Assembly (NCBI GenBank): GCA_037443085.1
Contig: JBBIPA010000007.1
Coordinates: 1-63,129 of the forward strand
From: JBBIPA01 sp037443085
GTDB lineage: Bacteria; Chloroflexota; Dehalococcoidia; GIF9; UBA5629
DNA: 63,129 bases
Reading direction: 5' to 3'
The notes beneath the pieces are model-generated. The model saw only the letters and a program-made list of their open reading frames with translations, ran no database searches and was not told where the DNA came from. Position numbers and translations under genes: made by a program. Positions 31,557-39,852 of the stretch are shown in pieces (the first letter of the stretch is position 1; each line of letters starts with the position of its first letter).

Positions 31557-34181
31557 CTATTTAACCTTTTTCAGTTTCACTTTAACCAGCACCTCAAGGC
31601 TGAAGGAGATGGGGTCGCATTCGGAGTAGCGCATTTCCATCAGTGAGTTGAAGTTGACGCCCTTACCCCGGGCGATTGGTTGCCCCTTTGCCCAGTGGCC
31701 TGCCGTGCCCATGATGGTCAAAGTCTGTGGATGCTGACCTTTCCTGACCTCCAGCCTGCCGTGCACCTTATTCCCTCGGCTGGATTCCACCTCGATGAAA
31801 TCGCCCGGCTTCAGCCCTTTCTTCCTGGCAGTCTCAGTGCTCAAGGCAATATTATAAGTATAAGGGTTCATGGCGCTGGCTTCGTCAATCCAGGGCTGTT
31901 CCATGGTGACCGAGCCTACATGGGTGGGTTCACGGTAACAGAAAGCATATAAGTCATAATCGGGGTCGGTAACTTTATGCGGGGCGCAGGGAAACCAGTC
32001 CGGCAAGGGGCTGTACTGCTGCCAGTCCATTTCGATACCAAGCTCCTGGGAAATAGCTTTGACATTCCTGCCGTGGTCGATCATGAACTCCCAGTAGACC
32101 TGCGACCTGATGTCTTTGAACGGCCGCCAGTACTGCTCCTCAACTTTCTTGGGCCAGGATATAAAGCCATGCTTCTTGAACCATTCCCAGCCATGCTCGT
32201 CCCCGAAGTGCTGCCTGGCGACCCGGTCGCACAAATCTTCCCAGACTATCTTCTTTCCATGCGGTAGCTGAAGCTCTTCAGGCAAGCATAAAAAACCATT
32301 ATAGTATCCTATCACCTTCTCGTACATACCCATCCTGTATAGCAGGTCGTCAATCACCTGCGCGGCATGCCTGCGCTGATACTGCGGTTCCACCACCTTC
32401 TGGGTGATGTGAAAACACCATGGCTCGTCCAGCACTGGAGGCTGGTTGTGATACATATGCTGTATACCCGACCAGTCGGTATATTCCAGGTAGCTGGCAT
32501 CGGGCAAAACGATATCGGCAAAACCCTCATTGAACTCGTTGGGAAAGATATCTATATCTACTATGAACGGAACCGTTTTTAAAAATGCCGCTTTGTCCCT
32601 GGGATTGGCGGAGTTGAATACTCCATTAGTACAGAAATTGAGGATGACGTCTATTTGGGAGCTTATCCTTGCTTTGCGCAGCAGTTCCTCGCGGTCGGCT
32701 CCACCCCACAGGGGCACTTCCAGCGCAGAAGTAAAAAGCTCAATCAAATCATGATGTGGATATTCCGGCGGCACCACTGGCCAGAGCCTGTTTTCAGGGA
32801 AAAGCCATTTGCCGCCAACACTCACAAATCCGTCGGCATCAGGCACAACCTCCAGGTGGGGCAGTCCGCTACCAGGATAACCGTGGCATTCCACCGAGAC
32901 CGACTGCATGCCGCCAGGTACATTGGCTGCGCCCAGCACATGCACCAGCAAGTCCAGGGCAAATGTATTCTGAGTGCCATTGCCGTGGGTTACGGCGGCT
33001 CGGATGTGCTGTATGGCTACTGGCCTGTAGGGTAACTGCTTGCCATCAATAGTGATGGTAGCTCCCACCATGGCTGCTTCGGCGAACTCTTTCGCAATCC
33101 GGCGGATGGCATTTGCGGAAACGCCGCTAATTTCGGCTACTTTTTCCGGGGTGTATTTCTTGAAGTGCTCTTTAAGAAGCTGCCAGGCGGGACGGCATTT
33201 CAGCCCATTGACCTTGTGCGTCTCATCCAGGTCAAAATCACTGATTGATGGATCGTTAAATACCTTTGCTTTCGAATCTTTTACATCCCATACCAGCGGC
33301 TTGTGGGTGGTTTTGTCCCGGAGATAATGTCCGTCCTCACCCACTAGGTAAGAGGCATTTGTCTTTTTCTTCAAATATTCGGCATCATAAATGCCCAGCT
33401 CATTGACGATAACATTGAGCAAACCCAGCGCCACAGCAGCATCCGTGCCCGGTAACAGTGGAACCCATTCATCTGCCTTGGAGGCAGCTATGTTGCAGAC
33501 CGGATCGAACACCACCAGTTTCATACCGCGTTCACGTGCTTCGGCTGCCAGCCGGTTGGCATACTGCATGAAACCACCTTCGCCAAAATTAGTACCCCAC
33601 TGTAATACATAGTTGCAGTATTTCCAGTCGGGCTGCGTCACAAAAGCTGCATAATTTACCGCGTTGATGAAATGCCCGGCGTTTCCGCAATGCGAGCCGC
33701 CACTAATGATAGGCAGCGGGCTGCCTTTTTTCGTGCTTAGCGCCATCATGAGCTTTGCCAGGAAGAGTGGAACGATCATGGTAGAGGAACTGATGCCAAT
33801 TTGCAGCATTATTTTAGAGGGGTCTTCCTCCATGACTTTTTTAAGCCTGCCAGCAATTTCCTCCAGCGCTTCATCCCAGGTGATTTCCTGCCATTTTGGG
33901 TCAACGCCGATGCCCTTTTCCGGGTTTGTCCTCTTCAACGGTGCATTCAAGCGGTTGGGGTCATAGAGCAACTGCACTCCCGCCAGTCCCTTGGGGCAGA
34001 GTCCCCCGCGGGAGCCGATGGCAGAATCAGGGTTTCCCTCCAGCTTTACCACCACGCCATTAACGCGGTGCGCCAGTATTCCGCATTCTGCCTGGCAGCG
34101 ATGGCACTGGGTAGGAATCCAGACATCATCATATATTTCTATTTTTTTGTTCTTCGTCTTTTCCCCTTTCATTTTTACCAT
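31557..34181 (-). CDS. Molybdopterin oxidoreductase, catalytic subunit (DMSO reductase family)
   Basis: An 874-residue catalytic subunit. Cys26, Cys29, Cys33 and Cys62 (CHRCQAEC...LCPKG) bind the N-terminal [4Fe-4S] cluster. The middle domains bind bis-MGD; GGSHCGNAGH probably supplies a cysteine Mo/W ligand. The C-terminal domain carries the molybdopterin-binding barrel. No twin-arginine signal is visible, so it appears to stay in the cytoplasm. Its ATG overlaps the stop of the membrane-subunit gene (TAATG), indicating translational coupling. With the next two genes it forms a three-subunit complex. Substrate unknown. Confidence 0.93.
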   Translation of the reverse strand: MVKMKGEKTKNKKIEIYDDVWIPTQCHRCQAECGILAHRVNGVVVKLEGNPDSAIGSRGGLCPKGLAGVQLLYDPNRLNAPLKRTNPEKGIGVDPKWQEITWDEALEEIAGRLKKVMEEDPSKIMLQIGISSSTMIVPLFLAKLMMALSTKKGSPLPIISGGSHCGNAGHFINAVNYAAFVTQPDWKYCNYVLQWGTNFGEGGFMQYANRLAAEARERGMKLVVFDPVCNIAASKADEWVPLLPGTDAAVALGLLNVIVNELGIYDAEYLKKKTNASYLVGEDGHYLRDKTTHKPLVWDVKDSKAKVFNDPSISDFDLDETHKVNGLKCRPAWQLLKEHFKKYTPEKVAEISGVSANAIRRIAKEFAEAAMVGATITIDGKQLPYRPVAIQHIRAAVTHGNGTQNTFALDLLVHVLGAANVPGGMQSVSVECHGYPGSGLPHLEVVPDADGFVSVGGKWLFPENRLWPVVPPEYPHHDLIELFTSALEVPLWGGADREELLRKARISSQIDVILNFCTNGVFNSANPRDKAAFLKTVPFIVDIDIFPNEFNEGFADIVLPDASYLEYTDWSGIQHMYHNQPPVLDEPWCFHITQKVVEPQYQRRHAAQVIDDLLYRMGMYEKVIGYYNGFLCLPEELQLPHGKKIVWEDLCDRVARQHFGDEHGWEWFKKHGFISWPKKVEEQYWRPFKDIRSQVYWEFMIDHGRNVKAISQELGIEMDWQQYSPLPDWFPCAPHKVTDPDYDLYAFCYREPTHVGSVTMEQPWIDEASAMNPYTYNIALSTETARKKGLKPGDFIEVESSRGNKVHGRLEVRKGQHPQTLTIMGTAGHWAKGQPIARGKGVNFNSLMEMRYSECDPISFSLEVLVKVKLKKVK

Positions 34182-35053
34182 TACTCTCTCACCGCTAGCA
34201 GTGGATTATATAAGCCGACTTTCATGACGCAGTAAGTAAATGCCAGTCCACCTAGAACCTCACTTACCAGCATCACCACTGTAAGCGATAATGACGGCAA
34301 GCTGCTATTAAAGTAGCATATTAATATTATAATTAGTGGCAGAACCAGCCCAATCACAAATGTCCCTATAAAAAACATAGGAGCAATATAGCCACGAATT
34401 AATTTCTTCACCGATTCTCGTGCAGTGGAACCCTTGTAAGTCTCAGTCCAGAGATGCAGGGTTGTGATTACCAAGATGCCTATCGTCAGGACCGAAGTAC
34501 CTGCCACCGCAACTTGAATATTAGCAGATCCCCTATCAACAACCAGCAGCATAGCCAAACCAAGCAAAATACCCCATAAGATAAACAGAACCGGCATTAT
34601 GGATGTGTTCCAGAAGGGAATGCCGCTAACATAATTCAAGGCAAAGCCACCGTACACCATTACCCCGAATGCGGCGATGCCTGCCAGCATCTTGAATGCG
34701 ATTTCAACGGGAGTTCCTGGTGCCCAAGTAGTCAGGGCAAGCTGAACAGCGCCCAGGACGATTAAAGAAATAGTCAGGATTAGCCCGCGGGATATCCAGG
34801 AGGTTTGTGGCCTGAGTATCATTCGCCAGAGCCGCAGTGGTTTTTCAGCATGAGCCAGGTGCAGGCCGCATTTAATAACAACTACTATCAACCAGCTTGT
34901 GAACATGCCTCCCAAATTGTTAAATATCAGGGAGGTAAAATAAGCGCCGCCGCCCAGGATACCAGAAAATATGGAAAGCCAGATGATGATACCCCGCCGC
35001 TCGATCCAGTTGGTCTGCGGTGTGCATTGTACCATCCAGTTATATGGCTTCAT
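34181..35053 (-). CDS. NrfD/PsrC-type membrane anchor subunit
   Basis: A 290-residue protein with about eight transmembrane helices. RPQTSWISRG is a hallmark of NrfD/PsrC quinone-interacting subunits. It should link the molybdoenzyme to the membrane quinone pool. It lies between the ferredoxin and catalytic genes, 12 nt after the former. Confidence 0.9.
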   Translation of the reverse strand: MKPYNWMVQCTPQTNWIERRGIIIWLSIFSGILGGGAYFTSLIFNNLGGMFTSWLIVVVIKCGLHLAHAEKPLRLWRMILRPQTSWISRGLILTISLIVLGAVQLALTTWAPGTPVEIAFKMLAGIAAFGVMVYGGFALNYVSGIPFWNTSIMPVLFILWGILLGLAMLLVVDRGSANIQVAVAGTSVLTIGILVITTLHLWTETYKGSTARESVKKLIRGYIAPMFFIGTFVIGLVLPLIIILICYFNSSLPSLSLTVVMLVSEVLGGLAFTYCVMKVGLYNPLLAVRE

Positions 35054-35065
35054 GGTCTCATGCCC

Positions 35066-35713
35066 CTATTCAACGTAGTACACCGAAGGTTCAGTGCCAA
35101 ATTCGGGGTGAAGTTGATGTGCTCTCCTTTTCTGTATCAGCCGAGAAACATTGCTGTCAGGATCTGCTAGGTCGCCGAAATGTCTGGCTTTGACCATACA
35201 GGTAATTACACAGGCAGGAGTTGCCTCCCGGTCAATGCCGGGTTTTAGTCCCCTTTTAATTCCTTCGTCGATTCTTTCCTGGCAGAAATTACATTTAGTG
35301 ACTGTGCCTGTTTGGTGAGGATAGAGTTCATGCCCGATTTTTTCCAGTTCAGTCAAGCCCTGTCCCGGGAAATATTCCTTTTTGTTGTCCTGGTAAGTCC
35401 TCTGCTGGTAGGGACAGACAATGACGCAGTACTGGCACCCGCTGCATTTATCGGGATCTATAGTAATTATGCCATCATTCCTGCGGGTAGTAGCCGTGGA
35501 CGGACAGGCGTTTACGCAAATAGCCTCTTTGCACTGGTTACACAGGACGGGGTAGACGACTTTGGTTACCAACGGATATTCCCCCGTCTCGCTGACCAGC
35601 ACCCTGTTCCAGAACTTGCCAGGTGGCAGGAAATGCTCCTGCTTGCAAGCAATAACGCAGGCATAGCAGTTGACGCATTTTTTAAGGTCTATTACCATTC
35701 CCCATCTGGTCAT
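35066..35713 (-). CDS. Four-cluster [4Fe-4S] ferredoxin subunit
   Basis: A 215-residue electron-transfer subunit of the DmsB/PsrB/NrfC type. Four cysteine groups are visible: CVNCYACVIACKQEH, CNQCKEAICVNACP, CSGCQYCVIVCP and CNFC...CVITC. It should carry electrons between the NrfD subunit and the catalytic subunit. It lacks a signal peptide, like the catalytic subunit. It is the first gene of the three-subunit set. Confidence 0.95.
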   Translation of the reverse strand: MTRWGMVIDLKKCVNCYACVIACKQEHFLPPGKFWNRVLVSETGEYPLVTKVVYPVLCNQCKEAICVNACPSTATTRRNDGIITIDPDKCSGCQYCVIVCPYQQRTYQDNKKEYFPGQGLTELEKIGHELYPHQTGTVTKCNFCQERIDEGIKRGLKPGIDREATPACVITCMVKARHFGDLADPDSNVSRLIQKRRAHQLHPEFGTEPSVYYVE

Positions 35714-35800
35714 AGTCCTTTTCCTTACATAATATCTGCCTTTTCCTGAAAGGGGAAGACCGCCGCTCCCTTTTCTACAGAAAGGTCGAGAGAGATTTCT

Positions 35801-36214
35801 TCATAACTGTTCCTCTTTAATAAATTCGATCCACAGTCCCATTAGCTCTTCGGGATCCAGGAAAGCTATCCTGGCAATATGGCCCGGCGTTTTATGTGTA
35901 TATTCTCCGATGGTGAAGCCCTTGTTTCTCCATTCTTTAATTGTTCCTTCGTAGTCATCCACGCGGAGTGAGAGATGAAATACACCTTCACCGCGCTCCT
36001 TCAGACACCTGGCAGCCGGGTCAGCCCCCTTTCCGCCTGGTTGGACCACTTCCATTTCCAGACCACCAAAAGGGAAAAAAGCCATCTTGCTGCCGCCGAA
36101 CTCGGCAAATTCCATGATTTTATTCGGCTTAAGCCCCATTTTCTTCTGGTACAGGTCCATGGCTTTATCAAAGTCCTTTACCACATGACCAATGTGATCT
36201 ATTTTAAATGACAT
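35801..36214 (-). CDS. VOC (glyoxalase/epimerase-like) family protein
   Basis: A 137-residue vicinal-oxygen-chelate protein. The two beta-alpha-beta-beta-beta modules start at KIDHIGHVVKDFDKAMDLY and FHLSLRVDDYEGTI. His and Glu positions fit a divalent-metal site. It resembles methylmalonyl-CoA epimerases in size but has no mutase neighbour, so it may be a dioxygenase- or lyase-like member of the catabolic block. It lies between marR and the ferredoxin gene. Confidence 0.85.
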   Translation of the reverse strand: MSFKIDHIGHVVKDFDKAMDLYQKKMGLKPNKIMEFAEFGGSKMAFFPFGGLEMEVVQPGGKGADPAARCLKERGEGVFHLSLRVDDYEGTIKEWRNKGFTIGEYTHKTPGHIARIAFLDPEELMGLWIEFIKEEQL

Positions 36215-36264
36215 TATCCCCCTCCATTTTTTCCATTATCTCAACCCTTGCGGAGACAATTAGC

Positions 36265-36780
36265 CTAAGGAGCAAAAATTCTTAAGTATGGCGGTTTAAG
36301 GTCTATGCCCAGCACCTGTCGCCCCTTCTCACGCAGCTTCTTCAAATACAATTCCAGGTTTTTCTTTTCCTGGTCTGTCAGTACCGACAGTATGGTGATC
36401 ATAGAACTTGCGGTAAGTTTATTCATGAACAAGTCCTTACCCTTAGGCGTCATGGTAACGTAGATCCTGTTTTCTCCGTTATCCCTGATTTTTTTAATCA
36501 GCCCTGCCTTTTGCATTCGATTCGTCAGGGTAGAGATGGAATTGGGCTCGCGCAGCATCATCTTTGATAGGTCAGCCAGGGTAACACCTTTTTTCCCCCT
36601 TGCTCTCGCCAAGATAAACAGCACTTTTGCCTGTGGCAGGGTGGTCTTGTATTGTTCTATTTCAAGCTCCACGGCACGATAGATAATATCGTTGGTGTGA
36701 TCAAGCAAGGTACACAGGATAATATCTGGATGATTTAGCGAGGAAAGAGGTTCGCTTGTTTTTTGCAATTTTCTTTGCAC
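36265..36780 (-). CDS. MarR family transcriptional regulator
   Basis: A winged-helix regulator, 171 residues from the GTG at 36780. The helix-turn-helix is GVTLADLSKMMLREPNSIST with the wing GLIKKIRDNGENRIYVTMT. The frame is open upstream to 36849, but those codons run through a perfect-looking operator, so I chose the GTG, which has AGAGAGG 10 nt upstream. MarR proteins often sense aromatic acids, which fits the surrounding catabolic genes. It sits between the MFS pair and the VOC-molybdoenzyme genes and probably controls one or both. Confidence 0.88.
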   Translation of the reverse strand: MQRKLQKTSEPLSSLNHPDIILCTLLDHTNDIIYRAVELEIEQYKTTLPQAKVLFILARARGKKGVTLADLSKMMLREPNSISTLTNRMQKAGLIKKIRDNGENRIYVTMTPKGKDLFMNKLTASSMITILSVLTDQEKKNLELYLKKLREKGRQVLGIDLKPPYLRIFAP

Positions 36781-36808
36781 CGCAAACCGACCTCTCTGGT
36801 TGCATTTA

Positions 36809-36862
36809 AATTCATATTGGAATTCCAATGTGAATTGTGCCAGAATCAAACAATATTGTCAA
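36809..36862 (-). promoter_or_regulatory. MarR promoter with overlapping 28-bp palindromic operator
   Basis: On the minus strand TTGACA (36862-36857), a 17-nt spacer and CACAAT (36839-36834) form a promoter. A 28-bp palindrome (36809-36836, one mismatched pair, centre TTGGAATTCCAA) overlaps the -10 and start site, 29 nt before the marR GTG. The arrangement is that of an autorepressed gene. Confidence 0.65.
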
Positions 36863-36889
36863 CCCCCTTGCCCCTCAGTAAAGCATCTT

Positions 36890-38134
36890 CTAGCTTTTAC
36901 CTCTGGGTTTTGACCGGGGTGGTTTTAGGATGATGTTCAAAACGAGTCCAAGGGCACAGACAATGATGCAAATGATGAATGCCGGAAGGTAGCTTTTGGT
37001 GGTATCGAATATATAGCCGGAAATAAATGGACCGGCGGCAGCGCCGAGAGTGAAGCCGAGGCCGGCAACTCCAAAGATCAAGCCCAGCGAGCGCAGTCCG
37101 AACAGCGCTGCCAGCAGTGGCGATTGCTGCACGGCACAGGTTCCGTAAGCGATGCCAAAGATAACCGCAAACAGGTACAATCCCCATATGTCCCTGGTGA
37201 ACAGTAACAACACCAGGCTCATCAGGAGCAGGATAAAACCGACAATAAACGCTTTTTTATTGCCTATTTTATCTCCCAGAATGCCCAGTGGTATCCTGCC
37301 GATGATACTGGTGCCGCCGGCAATAGCTACCAGGCTGGCGGCTATGGTGGCAGAGAATCCAATGTCCGTAAGGTAGGGAACCAGGTGTACCTGAACGGCC
37401 AGCAGGCAGTAACCGTAGCAGGTCATCATCAGGAATATCATCCAGAATTGCCAGGTGCTGATGGTTTCTTTGAGCGAAAGCGAGGGAACTTCAACGTGTC
37501 TGTCTCCTGTGGCTAAATCGTGTTCCCCGTAGGCGGGTTGCCCCGTGTGGTGGGGGTCGCTTTTCATGAATTGTGCCGCTGCGGTGGCGATTACCAGCAG
37601 GGTAATGCCGATGATAAGGAATGCGGTACGCCAACCATAGGCTAGAATAAGCTGGTTGGCTACCATCGAGCCAATCAGTATGCCGATGCCGACGCCGGAG
37701 ATAACCACGCCGGTCATTGCCGTTCTTCTGCGGACAAACCACCTGGCGATGGTTGATACCGCCGGCGTGAAAACACAGCTCCCGATGCCGATTATCACGC
37801 CATAGAATATGTACAGTTGCCAGGCATCGTTGATTTGCGACATCAGCAGATAACCCAGGGCTGATAATACGCTGCATGCGGTCATCATGATGCGGGGGCC
37901 AAACCTGTCGTTGAGTCCCCCGATGACAATGGAAAACGAGCCACCTGTGATCCAGGAAAGTGAGAAAGCGCCGGAGGTCAGCGCCCTGGTCCAGCCGAAA
38001 TCAGCCAGCATGGGTTTGAAGAAAACGCCGAAGGAATAATAAATGCCGATAATCAGCGTCAGAATAATAAATGAGGCAATAGCCACAACGTAGCCGTAGA
38101 AGAACCCGGGGGACGAACTTGATTTTTGCTCCAT
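36890..38134 (-). CDS. MFS transporter, OFA/monocarboxylate-like (copy 2 of the tandem pair)
   Basis: A 414-residue, 12-helix permease. It begins PGFFYGYVVAIASFI and has GGLNDRFGPR and RWFVRRRTAMTG loops. It is closely similar to the adjacent gene and to 19438-20667. Its ATG overlaps the stop codon of the upstream MFS gene (TAATG). Probably imports or exports a small organic acid related to the neighbouring catabolic genes. Confidence 0.88.
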   Translation of the reverse strand: MEQKSSSSPGFFYGYVVAIASFIILTLIIGIYYSFGVFFKPMLADFGWTRALTSGAFSLSWITGGSFSIVIGGLNDRFGPRIMMTACSVLSALGYLLMSQINDAWQLYIFYGVIIGIGSCVFTPAVSTIARWFVRRRTAMTGVVISGVGIGILIGSMVANQLILAYGWRTAFLIIGITLLVIATAAAQFMKSDPHHTGQPAYGEHDLATGDRHVEVPSLSLKETISTWQFWMIFLMMTCYGYCLLAVQVHLVPYLTDIGFSATIAASLVAIAGGTSIIGRIPLGILGDKIGNKKAFIVGFILLLMSLVLLLFTRDIWGLYLFAVIFGIAYGTCAVQQSPLLAALFGLRSLGLIFGVAGLGFTLGAAAGPFISGYIFDTTKSYLPAFIICIIVCALGLVLNIILKPPRSKPRGKS

Positions 38135-39393
38135 TATAATTTGCCGGCGAATTTAATATGCGTCGGCTTGATGGCGACTGACAGGATAAGGCCGATGGCG
38201 GATAGGATGATGCAGACCAGGAAAGCCATCTCATAGCTCCTGGTGATGTCAAATATGTAGCCGGAGACAAAAGGACCAATGGCCGCTCCCCCGGTGAAGC
38301 CGATGCAGACAACTCCGAAGATTAAGCCGAGCGATTTCAATCCGAAGAGCTTTGCCACCAGCGGCGATTCCTGTGCGGCGCAATCGCCATAGGCAATGCC
38401 GAATACCAGGGCAAAGAGATAGTACCCCCAGACTTCCCTGTTGAACATGAGATATATCAGAGAGAGCAGCATCAGCACAAAAGCCAGGATGATCGCCCGC
38501 CTGTTGCCGATTCTATCGCCCAGGCTACCCAGCGCCACCCTGCCGATAACGCTGCCGGCACCCAGTGTGGCCAGTATGCTGGCCGCAGTCGTTGCTGGAA
38601 TCTCCATATCGGTAATAAACGGCACCAGGTGTACCTGTACCGTGAGCAAGCTGAATCCGAAGCAGATTAACATGAAAAATATTAACCAGAACTGTCCTGT
38701 CTTTGCTGCTTCGGTAAGGGAGAACGCTTGCCTTATCCCCATCGTTCTTTCTGCATCTGTTTGAATATCACCCAGAGCCAGTCGACCTACTTGAGCGGGG
38801 TCACGTTTGAGAAATTGGGCGGCGGCTAGGGCTACCAGTAGAGTGATGCCACCGATGATGCTGCTAGTGATGCGCCAGTCAGCACTGGCGATGAGCCGGT
38901 CTATGACTATCGGCCAGAACAACGCTCCTAGACTGATGCCGGCGATGACAATGCCGGTCATCGCCGTTCTGTAGCGTACGAACCATCTGGCTGTGGTTGA
39001 TACCAGCGGAGTGAACACACTGGTGCCAATGCCGATAATGATACCGTAAAGCAGGTAAAGCTGGGTGATATCGGTCATCTGTGACATCAGCAGATAGCCC
39101 GCTGCAGCGAACACAGCGCAGACGCTCATCACTACCCGGGGGCCAATCCGGTCATTAAGGCCTCCTAAAACAATGGACATGATGCTTTCTATGATCCAGG
39201 ATAGGGAGAAAGCGCCGGAGAGCATGGCCCTGGTCCAGCCGAAGTCGTTGAGCATTGGTTTGAAAAAGACGCCGAAGGAGTAGCGTACGCCCAGGGTGAC
39301 TACCATGATAAAAAAGGCAGCAGCCACCACCACGTAGCCGTAGAAGAATCGTGGCCTGGTTTCAGGTGACTGGTAGACTGTATCTTCAGTCAT
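38134..39393 (-). CDS. MFS transporter, OFA/monocarboxylate-like (copy 1 of the tandem pair)
   Basis: A 419-residue, 12-helix permease, first gene of a two-gene operon. Motifs PRFFYGYVVVAAAFF, GGLNDRIGPR and RWFVRYRTAMTG mirror its neighbour, so the pair arose by tandem duplication and then diverged. It is divergently transcribed from the moaD-aor genes across a 148-base region. Confidence 0.88.
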   Translation of the reverse strand: MTEDTVYQSPETRPRFFYGYVVVAAAFFIMVVTLGVRYSFGVFFKPMLNDFGWTRAMLSGAFSLSWIIESIMSIVLGGLNDRIGPRVVMSVCAVFAAAGYLLMSQMTDITQLYLLYGIIIGIGTSVFTPLVSTTARWFVRYRTAMTGIVIAGISLGALFWPIVIDRLIASADWRITSSIIGGITLLVALAAAQFLKRDPAQVGRLALGDIQTDAERTMGIRQAFSLTEAAKTGQFWLIFFMLICFGFSLLTVQVHLVPFITDMEIPATTAASILATLGAGSVIGRVALGSLGDRIGNRRAIILAFVLMLLSLIYLMFNREVWGYYLFALVFGIAYGDCAAQESPLVAKLFGLKSLGLIFGVVCIGFTGGAAIGPFVSGYIFDITRSYEMAFLVCIILSAIGLILSVAIKPTHIKFAGKL

Positions 39394-39504
39394 ATTATGT
39401 ATCTGTGGTTAAGGCAGGTTGATGCAGATTGGTAGCATCTGGGGACACATTGTACCAGATTGTTTTATCTCACCGAAAGTAGTGTACTGGTTCAGTAGCT
39501 GTTC

Positions 39505-39533
39505 TTAAAAACTATCGACAGAGATGATATAAT
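39505..39533 (+). promoter_or_regulatory. Candidate promoter for a nearly leaderless moaD-aor transcript
   Basis: TATAAT (39528-39533) has a moderate -35 (TTAAAA, 39505-39510) at 17 nt. Only 8 bases separate the -10 box from the moaD ATG, which has no ribosome-binding site, so the mRNA should start at or next to the ATG. Confidence 0.5.
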
Positions 39534-39541
39534 TTCCTGGT

Positions 39542-39814
39542 ATGAGCGCAAGTTTACAGATTCCCGGATTTCTCCGTGATGTTACCGGTGATGCCAGCGT
39601 AGTCACCGTGAACGGTAGCACGGTCGGCGAGTGCCTGGGGGATTTTGTTGACCGTTTTCCGGATGCTAAGGCGCGTCTTTTTGATAAAAATGGCAACCTG
39701 CTCACATATATCGATGTTTTTGTTAATGGTAAGAGTGCCTATCCTGAAGAGCTAGCCAGGCCGGTTGCCAGCGGTGATGAGCTTTCCCTGCTGTTTCTTA
39801 TTGCCGGAGGCTAA
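39542..39814 (+). CDS. MoaD/ThiS-family sulphur-carrier protein
   Basis: A 90-residue ubiquitin-fold protein ending LIAGG, the diglycine that is thiocarboxylated to donate sulphur in molybdopterin (or tungstopterin) synthesis. It sits 38 nt upstream of an aldehyde:ferredoxin oxidoreductase gene, a common pairing for tungsten enzymes. It appears to be translated from a leaderless mRNA. Confidence 0.85.
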   Translation: MSASLQIPGFLRDVTGDASVVTVNGSTVGECLGDFVDRFPDAKARLFDKNGNLLTYIDVFVNGKSAYPEELARPVASGDELSLLFLIAGG

Positions 39815-39852
39815 GGAGACATAATAAAACGAACAACGAAAGGCGGTAACTG

